Source: Apostichopus japonicus
Taxonomy: Eukaryota > Echinodermata > Holothuroidea > Aspidochirotida > Stichopodidae
Reading direction: 5' to 3'
DNA: 64,000 bases
NCBI RefSeq assembly: GCF_037975245.1
Contig: NC_092567.1
Location: 4,906,214-4,970,213 of the forward strand
Shown: positions 25,371-35,107 of the stretch, in pieces
Position numbering within the stretch: the first letter of the stretch is position 1
How the letters are laid out: each line of letters opens with the position of its first letter
The notes under the pieces: generated by a model
Seen by the model: only the letters and a program-made list of their open reading frames with translations
Database searches by the model: none
What the model was told of the DNA's origin: nothing
Position numbers and translations under genes: made by a program

Positions 25371-26654
25371 TTGACTTCAGTCAGCTCTCCCTCATCTGTT
25401 CCAGCGTCCAGCACTGCAGCTCTCCAGTGTAGGCCAAAAATGAATCGAACAACATTTTTTTATGGTATTATAGCTTTAACACAATCATGTATTGCTCTTG
25501 GAACTCTACAACAGCATGCAATTTACATAAAATGATATGGCAAGGATGATATGAGGTATACAGTCAAGGTTAGTTCATTTGCAAAGAAACAATATCGATG
25601 CAACAATGCATATAAGATTTTACAATTTTCTGTGCCGACTGTGCGTGTGCAAATAAAGAAAAAACAACAGGAAATGGAGCTTTTATTAAATAAAGGGCAG
25701 GCAAGCACTATGGACGGAATCTGCATTGTTAAAACATTTGCCATTCCAACCTTTCTGAAGAAAGTAAACAGCAATATTGTGCATAGTTTTATAATGAGCA
25801 CAATAGCCTATCAGAAAAGGGAAACTGCTGTCAAGACAATTTTAATGGTAGAATTCATAATACTGATCAGAGAAACCACTTGGTAAAATGGCTTTAGTTT
25901 TATAGCACACTTAGTTGAATGTTTACACTTGAAATCATAAAAACAGTATCATAAAAGTTGGATAGGACGGATAGATAAAACATTCCCCAAAAATTCATGT
26001 TGCTAAATATAAGGAAAACTATAGCTGTTCAATTTGAAGAAAAGCTTCAAAAACAAACGTTCCCAAGCTTTAATATTCAGAAAACTTCATCAGTTTGAGT
26101 AACAACATAACCAAAATTAGTGGACGGACAAATGAATGAAAGAATTTAACCCTTACTCCACTGAAACCTTATCATATAACTCAGGTGGATGTTTAGTATC
26201 TTCAAGTAATAAAACAAATGATACTTAAGGAGTACAAACATGGTTATAATAAACAGATATCAAGGGTCAGAAATTCATACTCTAAAACTGCATGCCATAA
26301 AAAGTTGGGTGACATACTTTCATGGTATGCATTACATCAGACTTAAATTCAGTCACATTGTAACATGTTAACTTTGCCTGTTTTTTATTCCATAAAAATT
26401 TATAAAATTTACAAAAAGGGACATGTAACACCCCCCTCCCTGGTATTGCAAGTATTAATCTTATGCAACCCGTCCACAAAAACACCAATTTCCAACATTT
26501 TCAGTAACTACAGGAAGTGATACATGAATAAGGAGGCTAATTACAAATATTGTCATGCAATGATCTCTTTTCAGACTTGTCAAAAAATAATCAATATCAA
26601 CTCAATAAGCCCCTTTAATGGCCAAGCAGAAGCCTTGCACATGTCCACCATAGT

Positions 26655-26936
26655 TTAGTCAGAGTCCAGTCTCAGGATCGACAGCAGTTCTCTTACCCGT
26701 GGTGTTACAGAATCATACTGTGTTTCAATATTATAAATGCCTCTCTGCAGAAAGGTCCACGGAGACTTACACTCCAATGGATATTCAATATTGAAGACCT
26801 GAAAAGTTTTAAAGCAGACATCTATGCCTTTAACAACTGAGGGCACTGAATAGACAATGTTGTTCAAAAATACAAAGACTTGCACAGGTGTTTGCAATGA
26901 TGTACTCACTGCGCTAACACGCGTTAGCATGCACAT
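26655..26936 (-). CDS. C-terminal exon of the SAM/C2H2 transposon protein
   Basis: The open frame carries GIDVCFKTFQVFNIEYP, then a WTFLQRGIYNIET stretch and ends RELLSILRLDSD before TAA. The pattern of a hydrophobic strand, FKxFxVxNxxYP and a following W-F-Q helix is what I recall from the C-terminus of the multicopy family. A possible acceptor (TTAGCGCAG) lies near 26910; the exon start is uncertain. Between this and the exon at 27345 the equivalent of the transposon 1 exon at 15451-15566 was not found, so a coding segment may be missing. Confidence 0.6.
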   Translation of the reverse strand: MCMLTRVSAVSTSLQTPVQVFVFLNNIVYSVPSVVKGIDVCFKTFQVFNIEYPLECKSPWTFLQRGIYNIETQYDSVTPRVRELLSILRLDSD

Positions 26937-27344
26937 GATTCGACATGTCGAACGATGGGTGAGTTGCCTGGTACAGTGTTACTAGGCTGGTCACTAACCG
27001 TGCCTCCAATGACGTCACAAGCTTGATACGCGCACATACGTTTTTTCGCTTTCAGATTGCAGACGGGCTGAGTCTGGCCTGTAATTGGGAATTCACAAGG
27101 TCGTATTCCTGTGTTTATGGACGTACTAGTTTAGTCGGGAAAACATTCGCTTTATTTCAAGTTGTACCCAAAGATCATTTACTGAGAAACTTACTTTGGC
27201 CGTGTCATACCCACTTTAATGAATTTGACAATTTAATGCATGATAATAACTAACTTGTGCAAACTAAATACAATTGTCATGAGCATTCCTGCAAAAGTCA
27301 TCACAATCAGAGAAACAATAGGACTACAGTACAGTATTCCATAC

Positions 27345-27547
27345 CCAGTGGTGGCCGCTGGGGTCCTTGAATCTTGGATATTCCTCCAAAATTTTATTCA
27401 GCGAAGGTTGCTCATCCCCGTGTATCCATGAGAGCCGTGCTGTTTGTGTCTCCCTCATATATTGCTGTACAGTGTCAGACGGAGCAAGATTATGACGAAG
27501 CCAGGCCTTTCTTTCCCCTACTTCATCATCAGTCAGTTCTTGTAATC
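27345..27547 (-). CDS. Internal exon of the SAM/C2H2 transposon protein (ILEEYPRF segment)
   Basis: On the minus strand TTTATCAG precedes and GTATGG follows. The 203-bp exon starts with two bases of a split codon and ends in phase 0, with no stop. It reads LQELTDDEVGERKAWLRHNL at the start, then a helical R/Q-rich part, then ILEEYPRFKDPSG. The EYPRF motif after a charged helix is a hallmark, as I remember it, of the multicopy family. Confidence 0.65.
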
Positions 27548-27619
27548 CTGATAAAGAATACATAAACAAACACAGAGTTATTCTCATGCCATAACAGAAT
27601 AAAGTAAGCTTTTAAAAAC

Positions 27620-28445
27620 CCTCCACAGTAAGATTTATAACTCTGCATGGCCTGCCATACACCTGGCGCTTGCAGAAAATTCCTCATCATAGCTTTAAGA
27701 GGGATGTAATAACAAGTATCTTTAATTTGAACTTGGTGAGAAATTCCAGTTTCAGCATGCATCCTCGATTCAAATCTTCAGGTTGCACGAGTGTACCAGT
27801 CGCTAAAAAGTACTTCTTCTCCAGATATTCTGAGTTTAAACCTTGAAATGGTTCACTCAGTGAATCAAAGTTTTCTTCAAGTTTCTCAAGTATGACAGAC
27901 GGTTCCTCTGGTGAGTCTGCGTACCTCTTAAAACTTTCAATTGTTGAAGCTTTCAAGTTTCCTACAATGTTCTTCACCATACTGGACACACTTTCAATAA
28001 CAAATGAAGTGCTTGACATGGTCATAGAACTACATGATCTCAATTTTGAAACAAAAAGAGCAGCTTCTGTACAAACACCATGTTCATCAAAGTCTAATAT
28101 TTCAGGTGAAACTTCACAAACAGGTTCATAATCAGATGTAGACTTGCTATCATTGTCCTGCTGTTGGTTTACATTTGCTGGTACAATCCCACGGTTTTCA
28201 CAGGGTCCATCGGTAGGCCTATGTGGTTCCTCTTCAGACATTTTATCAGAATGTACATTAACCAAATGTTTTCTGTAGGAACAGTATCTTGTGAAAGTTC
28301 GCATACATCCATCCTGGTAACACATGTATGTTGAGGAATCACTATTAATACCATGTAACACTTTTAGATGCCACCGTAAACTTGAAAGGGGCAAATCCCT
28401 CTTACATACATAACATGTGTACCCCATGAGCCCAGCCCTAGTCAC
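27620..28445 (-). CDS. Finger and helical exon of the SAM/C2H2 transposon protein, one frameshift
   Basis: From the minus-strand end, two Cys/His fingers are seen: CYVCKRDLPLSSLRWHLKVLH, shown here as C-x2-C, x12, H-x4-H (residues about 11-31), and a second with C-x4-C, F, L and H-x4-H ending RKHLVNVH. An acidic Ser/Thr/Asn-rich linker follows, then a helical block with FVIESVSSMVKNIVGNL. Near 27765 the frame changes: the continuation DTCYYIPLKAMMRNFLQ lies in another frame down to about 27620. Most likely a one-base indel. The fingers suggest DNA binding, perhaps to the terminal arrays; this is inference. Confidence 0.65.
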
Positions 28446-28479
28446 AGAATCAAAACTACAGTACGAAGAGGAGGCTCAC

Positions 28480-28592
28480 CTTGAGGTCTGCTAGACGCTT
28501 CAAAAATTTCAAGCGAGGGCCAGTTTTTGGGATCCATGCCCTTACATCCTCTTCTCCAAGCAAGAATAATGCTTCTTTGTCGATTTCATTTT
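28480..28592 (-). CDS. SAM domain core exon of the transposon protein
   Basis: TTCTGTTCAG read in reverse gives a CTGAACAG acceptor, and CTCAAG/GTGAGC is the donor. The exon is 113 bp: two bases complete a Glu codon with exon 1, then NEIDKEALFLLGEEDVRAW and GPRLKFLKRLADLK. The pattern ID-x-ALxLLxEEDV...GPRxKxLKxL is the classical C-terminal half of a sterile alpha motif, a helical protein-protein or RNA-binding domain. The matching exon in transposon 1 has the same intron position. Confidence 0.78.
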
Positions 28593-30183
28593 CTGTTCAG
28601 AAGGCAAAAAGACAAGTATATAAGTTGGTCTAATCTGTAGTTAACCCCAAATAGAATAAACATTTACAGAACAGCGGAGTGTAGCAAGTAAAGCTACAGT
28701 ACAGTATGCCAACTGTAATCCTTTTGCGGAGCTGGATAAAAAATGTTTATCTCCTAGGAAGGGAGTTGAACTAAAATTGTCCACAATTTCTTCCATGTTT
28801 TCATGTAAAAAACAAAACTTTCCCTCCAATTGCTAAAATTTCCCTTCAAGTAAACAAATATCCCAGGGAGGAGCCTCCCAGCTTCCCAACTCTTTCCACC
28901 TATGGCCTTTTGTATCATTTTGCAATTGCCGATTAAATATGGGATATACTGTTCTGTAGCTGATACCGTTAATCACACAATTTAATAGGGAGAATATTGA
29001 AGTGTACAGTTGATATTAATAGAGTAGCTTGCACTGTGTGCCTACATAGTGGCACTCCACGAACCCTCAAAAACAGTAGTAAACTCAGTGTTCTACAGGA
29101 GGGTACATTACAGCAATATAACACACATCAATTTACAAAAGTGGGCTGTCAATCTCATATGGTGGACGTTGGGGGTACTTGGGGGCAGCGATAATTTTTA
29201 GGGGGACATGTGACATGCCACTAAACCCACCCTCACCGAGCAAACAGCCCTTTAAGAACTGTCTCATCTATTCCTTTCTAAAATTGTGTGATATACTCCA
29301 CTCTTGAAACATGATTTAGCATGCTACTTAATCTCTGAGTCTTGTTAATGCAAAATAACTAAAATAAAACACAGTTGATGGTGTGACTGATAAGGCACAG
29401 TAGTTTTCTGGAAAATTGAAGAGTGCTAGCCTACTGCAGTACTTGCAACACAATGAGTGCTTGGGTTACGTGCATCTAGTATAGGCTACAATGAGTGACT
29501 AGGCTAGTATATAGGCTAGTACGTGGTGCAATGTACTACCATACAGCCCATATGCGAAGGATTGAAGTGGTTGACGGCCCTAAGTATACTTTTCTTCATT
29601 ATTCGATCCCTCTTCTTGAGCAAGTAGCCCAGGCCTAACATTATAAAAACGTGTTGATGAAAAAAATTCAGCATTCCTAATTCCGTCCTTACACTCAGTT
29701 TTCAAATTCCTCTCACATTTCCTAGCTGCTGGGACATTTTTGTACCCAATACTGGCAATAGGCCATTACAATACCATGTACATTTTGGTAAAAAGCGGGG
29801 ACATTTTGGTTGCTAAAAGTGCAGGGATGTTTTGGTCTGGGGACATTTTGACTGGATAGCTACCCTCCAAGTTCCAGAGAAACAAAATTTAAAAAAAAGT
29901 AGCCTGGGACCTAGGTCTAGCACTAAGCAAGTATAACACTAGTCCAGTGCTAGCTTAGGACAGACCTCAGCCTGCAGGTACAGTAGTGTACGCAGCACTG
30001 TAGGAGGCCTAGGCCTACAGCGCTATTATATCATAATGTTAGGCTTAACATTTAGTGGTAACACTAGGCGAACGTCGCTTGTCATGTCACTAAAGTTGCA
30101 TTGGTAGGCTAGGCCGTATAACCTTAGCCTACAGTAATGCCAATACATTGATTATTACTGCACAATTTACATAATCTTCTTAC

Positions 30184-30250
30184 CTTCAAAGACTTCGTGA
30201 AGCATTTCTAGGTTCCATTCTGTTAGAATGTTCTTCACGTAATGGTCCAT
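30184..30250 (-). CDS. First coding exon of the transposon protein (SAM N-terminal half)
   Basis: ATG at 30250 opens 22 codons reading MDHYVKNILTEW and then NLEMLHEVFE, followed by one base and a GTAAGAAG donor. Joined to the exon ending at 28592 the split codon gives Glu and completes a full-length SAM domain (W...L...F-E-ENEID). The start is chosen because it is the only in-frame ATG and the SAM domain begins directly after it, as is common in this family. Confidence 0.7.
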
Positions 30251-30997
30251 GTCGATTAAAATGAGCGGAATTAGCTTAGTTTACCTGGTACACCTTGCCG
30301 TTGTGCCTGGAGTGCACTCATCAGTGTTGTGTACGTACGTAACTGGGTGGTTAACACAATAAATTGCAGTGCAGTGCTAGTGGTGGACGCACACAATTAA
30401 ACGGAGAGCGGTTTCCCGCGCGTGGCGAGCCAAAGCATGCAGAGAACAAAGTCACGGATATGACTCATATAATGACGTACTTAGAACCAATTATTGTTGG
30501 TGTAGTTAACCTATTGCTAATGTTCAGGACTACCTACTAAATTGGTGTACGTTGGTTACAAGTAAACAATATAATGGTTGGCTTGACCAATTACATTCCA
30601 AACAATGGAATTGGTTATGAAATTAACCAATTTGTTTTTGCAGTGTAGTAACTGTCACGCGAGTCACGTTTAGTTTTTCGCCAATTTCACCCCCAATACT
30701 TGAGGTATAAATATTTTTTGTCTACTGTTGTAAGCATTAAGGCTTACCTTACTGACTACATGACTGCTTTTCTCCCAGGTAATTTCTTTATTTGTTTAAT
30801 GATATTAAATAGAGAGGAATTTTAGTAAAAATGTCACGCGAGTCACCGTGGAATTGACCATATACTTTCGTTCATATATACCTACCAAAAGTTCTGGAAA
30901 GTTGCTAATGTGAATATCTTGAATTTGTTCGTGTTGATCATACTGATATCGACAGATTATGGAGGATCCATGTTGAAAATTAAAGTATATCACGTGC

Positions 30998-31068
30998 TCG
31001 CTGATAACCAATCAGAATCGAGGAAATAATTTCAGTGTCAGTTCAGTTTGGGAAAAAAAATATTCGCT
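30998..31068 (+). repeat. Dispersed repeat fragment, inverted copy of 21162-21262
   Basis: This holds CCAATCAGAATCGAGGAAAT and TTCAGTGTCAGTTCAGTTT as in the inverted partner about 9.8 kb to the left. Beyond 31068 the sequence is replaced by a hairpin insert and resumes at about 31281 with CCGCCATA. Confidence 0.65.
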
Positions 31069-31284
31069 GGCGGGCCATCAGTCTCAAATCATGGAAGATC
31101 GACTTATACCGATTTAAATTGACATATACCGATTTATTTTACTTATCATCGATTTAAATCGATGATATGTCGAATTAAACTGGTATATGTCGATTTAAAT
31201 CGATGATATGTAGAATGAAACTGGTAAATGTCGATTTAAATCGGTATAAGTCGATCATCAATGATTTGAGACTGATGACCCGCC
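31069..31284. mobile_element. Hairpin-type inverted repeat insert (216 bp)
   Basis: The two ends, GGCGGGCCATCAGTCTCAAA and its inverse, match over 24 bases with one mismatch. The interior is a further series of nested palindromes around GATTTAAATCG and GATATGTCGA. The uninterrupted version of the flank exists at 21162-21262, showing that this is an insertion rather than an old feature of the repeat. Confidence 0.75.
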
Positions 31285-31451
31285 ATATGCCCCCCCCCCC
31301 CCTCCTCCCATAATAAAAAAGAGATACCATAACAACCAACTAGTAAATATCACATGATCAAGAAGCGCGGCGTGAAATATGTATACCCCCCTCCTGTACC
31401 CGAACATTCGGCTGTATTCGTTTCTTCCAAGTAATGCATTTAGTTAGTTTT

Positions 31452-31533
31452 AACCAGGGAGTTGTTATTCCATAACAACTCCCTGTTTTAACTCACTTAA
31501 ACCAGGGAGTTGTTATGGAACAACTGCCTGCTT
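31452..31533. repeat. Small palindromic repeat CAGGGAGTTGTTAT
   Basis: AACCAGGGAGTTGTTAT is followed at once by its inverse ATAACAACTCCCTG, and then by another AACCAGGGAGTTGTTAT with a partial inverse. Possible remains of a small MITE or a cruciform-forming site; no function is implied. Confidence 0.55.
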
Positions 31534-33727
31534 AAACGACTACAATGAATCCAATAACGTTAACAAACGAATTTTAGACGTCTGTAGACAAGGTGGTGGA
31601 CCATACAGTTGAAAACATACAATATATCTTTTCTTGTATTTACGCGTTGACCGTATTTACGCGTTGTTTACGCGTTTTGAATAAAACTACTTGAATTGTA
31701 TCTGAATCCCTCTCTTAACTACTACTTGCAAGATTAGTGGTTACTCTAATATTTAATTTTTCTTTATGACAGTTTAGCATCTCAGTGAAAATCAAACAAA
31801 CATATTAAGTTAAAAATTCGACAGATAACACGCGTTAAATGGAATAAAGTATACATCGTTACCTCATTAATTATATAATATCGATGTAAAACTGTACCGA
31901 ATCGATACACAATATGTATATTGATGACTTGAAAATTAAACTAGTACTCATCTAATATGCATTAAGCCTGTTTTATGCACATTTCGCTTTGTATGCAGAT
32001 TTACAGACCAAAACTGTAAATTATATATTTTTCTTTGATAGTTTAATGTTATTAAAGAGTGTGATGCGAAGTCCCAGGAAGCTGCAGAAATTTTAGATAA
32101 GAAAAGATAAGAAAATTGTACAGAACGTTTCCTGAGCTCAAGCGGGGGCTTTCTCTGGAATATATTTCAAGCGCATGGTTAATTCCAGGAGGGGAAGCTA
32201 CCTGAAGTTTTTGCATTTGGTGATATCCCTTGTTCTCTCGTAGCGAGATTAAAGCACTAAAATTCGAACAGATGTAATTAATAAATTATAATTATCTATA
32301 ATGTATTCCATGCAGGCTGAAGGGGATCCGCTGGACCTAAGCTGCACCCTTTGAAGATGTTTTTCGTTCTCTTGAAGAAATTTTGAAACACAGAAATTTA
32401 TTTAGGAGAAGAACTCAATTTTCTGCGAATGGTAGTGTTAGGCACCGGTGGGTGGGTGGGGGGGGGGGGGTCAGGGGGCGAAGCCTCTGGAAGCTGCTTC
32501 ATTTTATTAGCCAAATATTATCCAAATCTGGGGAAATGTAGACGTAAGGGAGTAAAAGACAGACCGATTCTGCTTTTTTTCTTCGTTTTTTGTATGATAA
32601 CTCTTATACTTTCGTAAGTGTATAAATAAAAAAAAATTGATTAAATTAACATATAGTTCTCATACTTTCTCTCATTTCATTACCCACATTTTATTTCTAC
32701 AATATTTTATTTCAAGACAAATCGTGCATGGATGTTTATGTTCGCCAATACGTGTAGATTGTACGCTTTTCAAGCGTCGATCAAGGGGGTGATGGGGTGC
32801 CTCCCCACAACCCTAACCCTACCACCAAACTAACTTAGAATAGTTAAAACACAATTTTGCGTTTAGATTAAGATATTGGACATAAGTCAAGTCATATTAG
32901 TCAAACCATGACTCAGAATGTATCATTTGAAGTCTAATCTTCCCCCTTTTCTGGGGAAAGACCACAGACCCCCCCCCCCCCTCCCTCCTTCCTATACATG
33001 ATGTCGGCTTTGACGACCCTCTGTTCCTGTACAAAACTGCAGAACGAGTGTCTTATCTTTGCCTTTATAAAGTCTTTATGCTAATTTTAACTATTCGTAC
33101 ATTTCAAGTACGATACATCTAGCACCTACAGTTCCCATACATTTTTGGTCTCTGTTTTGTTTTCGTTTATTTTTTAATACACTATGCAGCAATTTCAGAG
33201 AAACAAAAACTTCGTTTGCAAAACTTGGAAAATAATTAAGTTAAACTTCGCGGCTTAATTCTACAATTCAGATTGAAAGAATGGTTCAAAAGGAGGTGGA
33301 TGTGTGTGTTTAACAGGGGGGGGGCATGGGTTGACAGACCCCGAGGGGCACAACATGACTTCAAAACTTTACACAATCATTGTGTAATTAAGTTGCCCAA
33401 AGTGTATGATACCACTCCTTTTTGGAAAGAGATTTAAAGCATCAATTGATGTTATGTCAGCTCACAAAATATCTTATATATAGTGCAGTGATCTCGAAGG
33501 AGCGAAATGAAAGGAACATAATTTACCTCTTAAATCAACCAAGCTTAGCAATATTAAGTGTTATTATATTTATATTATTCAGTTTGTTGTTTCTATCACA
33601 AGACTCTGTTCTGGGTGTCTCCTTCATATAAATCAACAAGTCAAAAGAAATTCACATAGTTTGTAAAGCCTTTAATTAAATGTAAGAAATGTTAAATGTG
33701 TCCATTATGACGTCATTGTGACAATAC
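31534..33727. other. Non-coding stretch, likely intron
   Basis: AT-rich sequence with long G or C runs near 32460 and 32970. If the minus-strand exon chain is right, this belongs to the intron between the exons at 33.8 kb and 9.0 kb. No other splice-flanked frame was seen. Confidence 0.4.
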
Positions 33728-33804
33728 CTTTCACATTTCTTGATTTCAAGGATGATGGAATGGATCCAACCGGAAAAGTGTCTGGCAGAACGTACAAACC
33801 AAAC
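33728..33804 (-). CDS. Candidate 77-bp exon of unidentified minus-strand gene (exon b)
   Basis: A strong pyrimidine tract (CTGCTTCTCTCCATAG) precedes the exon on the minus strand and GTATTGTC follows. Reading with one leading base, the exon is open for 25 codons: FGLYVLPDTFPVG, then SIPSSLKSRNVK, and ends with one base. The leading G completes TGG with the exon at 43487-43527; the trailing G completes GTT with the exon at 8958-9019. A second frame starting at the first base is also open, so the frame rests on the chain. Product unknown. Confidence 0.5.
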
Positions 33805-34082
33805 CTATGGAGAGAAGCAGAGTAATCATCGTGTGAGATGTAGAAGACGTAGAGGAATGTCCTCCTAGTCAGGATTATTGTTTACTAAATCAATGAAGAT
33901 AAAAAAGTAAACAACAATTAACAAGGAAATAAATCACATCCGATTGATCAATCTGATCAGAACTAATTCTAATCACAAGTCTTGTGTTTCAACGATTCCA
34001 AGAAAATAAATTAGAATGGATATAGTAATGTAGATAATAATGATGATAGTTGGAACTGCTGTATGTAAATTGTATGTGATGG

Positions 34083-34262
34083 ATAGTCATAGGCGTAGGA
34101 GCTCAATTTGATTTGTGGGGGGGGGGGGGGGCGGGGGGCTGTAACGACTTGCCCGAAAAATATAACCATATTGTTCACGCTTTGCGCTTCGCGCGCGTTC
34201 AACGTGTTAATATGCATATCATATAGGCATGCATCGGTCATTGCATCACAAGACATCGTGTA
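34083..34262 (-). mobile_element. Solo copy of the ATAGGCGTAGG module
   Basis: The segment starts CATAGGCGTAGGAGC and, inverted, matches the module nested in the CAGGCGCG family (7690-7840): the CGCGCG-rich hairpin, the TTTTTCGGGCAAGTCGTTACAG string and the terminal TCCTACGCC. It has a long G run at about 34118-34131. It is a fragment. Confidence 0.6.
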
Positions 34263-35107
34263 CTAATACGATTTTCGTTGATTCGCAAAAGAAAAGTTTT
34301 ATTGGAATATGGGTGCAAAAACACTGAGAGGCAGGGGAGAATGTGACTTTGATTGTACGCAAGAAACCAATATACTGTTAAATTATCTGAAACCTCTCAA
34401 AATGAATACTCTGTGCAATCTTTAAATAACAAAGTAACTGGTACGTTCCATTAACAAATGTAAGCCACTTTTCAGGGTAACCAGAAGATGGGAGGAGCAT
34501 GTGCTCAATCAGCCCCCCCTCCCTCCCACCACCCCACGCCCATCCTCTTTCACGGCTCCGTCGCCCCTGACACGGTTAACGGACGGTTTCATCGCAAACG
34601 GTTGGAGTGAAGTCTACACATAGTGCCTTAATACTGGTAACTTGACCTACAAGTAAATACACCAAAATATATATCGTGTTTTGACATGTGGATGTTTACA
34701 ATTCTGGTTTTACCTCTTTTTCAACAATCTAGTTGGGTTTGTTTGTCATACCTTCCTAAATGTTATTATTTTCTGGCAAAACCATCAAATAGCGAACACA
34801 AACAGATCTTGCATGGGCCGATATGAAATAACCGGCCTGGTGGTAGGGGTAGAGGGAGGGTGTGAAACCTTGAACCTTTGTGGTAGCATAAGATTATTTA
34901 TTATGATTATTATGATTGCTATGAGTTTGTTGAAATACATATATGATGTTAAGCAGAAATTCGTTATAGTATCACCCTCCCCTTACAATATGGCGACTCA
35001 TCAAGCCAAGCAGTATTTCAGTCCGTCTCAAATAAACCATATGCAGAGACCTTTATACTAAAATCAGTATTTATTATGTGAAAAGAGTATTTTAAAGCCC
35101 TCCTAAT

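Larger units (their letters stand above)
26655..30250 (-). pseudogene. SAM + C2H2 transposon protein gene (transposon 2), nearly intact
   Basis: The gene reads from ATG at 30250 to TAA at 26655-26657 on the minus strand. Order: SAM domain (two exons), two C2H2-like fingers, an acidic linker, a helical block with YYIPLKAMMRNFL, a segment with ILEEYPRF, and a C-terminal segment with GIDVCFKTFQVFNIEYP. From memory, multicopy proteins with this order occur in fish and invertebrate genomes and are often labelled SAMD3-like or uncharacterised; this needs a search. The SAM exon does not join the finger exon in frame (only 24 bases and a net shift separate them), and a second frameshift or unseen splice lies near 27765. 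It may therefore be a recent pseudogene or use splicing I cannot see. No catalytic triad can be identified. Confidence 0.72.
25127..30645 (-). mobile_element. SAM/C2H2-bearing DNA transposon 2 (TA target duplication)
   Basis: The element begins CACTGCAAAAACAAATTGG and ends with the inverted CCAATTTGTTTTTGCAGTG, flanked by TA at 25125-25126 and 30646-30647. It is 5519 bp. Subterminal arrays of ATTGGTT and AACCAAT lie at about 25140-25370 and 30485-30640. The minus strand encodes a multi-exon protein from 30250 down to 26655. It is inserted in the TGGTCAATTCCA element. The perfect 19-base termini suggest younger age than transposon 1. Confidence 0.88.
23624..30860. mobile_element. Non-autonomous element with TGGTCAATTCCA ends, split by transposon 2
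   Basis: The left terminus TGGTCAATTCCA starts at 23624 and its inverse TGGAATTGACCA ends at 30860. TATA flanks both sides (23620-23623, 30861-30864), which may be the target duplication or part of a longer inverted repeat because TATA is a palindrome. Removing the nested transposon (25127-30645) leaves about 1.7 kb. Seven copies of GTCACGCGAGTCAC, all in the same orientation, are spread through the outer element on both sides of the insert and are absent from the insert itself, which supports the reconstruction. No protein is encoded. Confidence 0.75.

Noticed and set aside
25551-25886. Plus-strand open frame of 111 codons inside transposon 2
   Set aside because: Opposite strand to the transposon gene, no motif, and no counterpart found in transposon 1.
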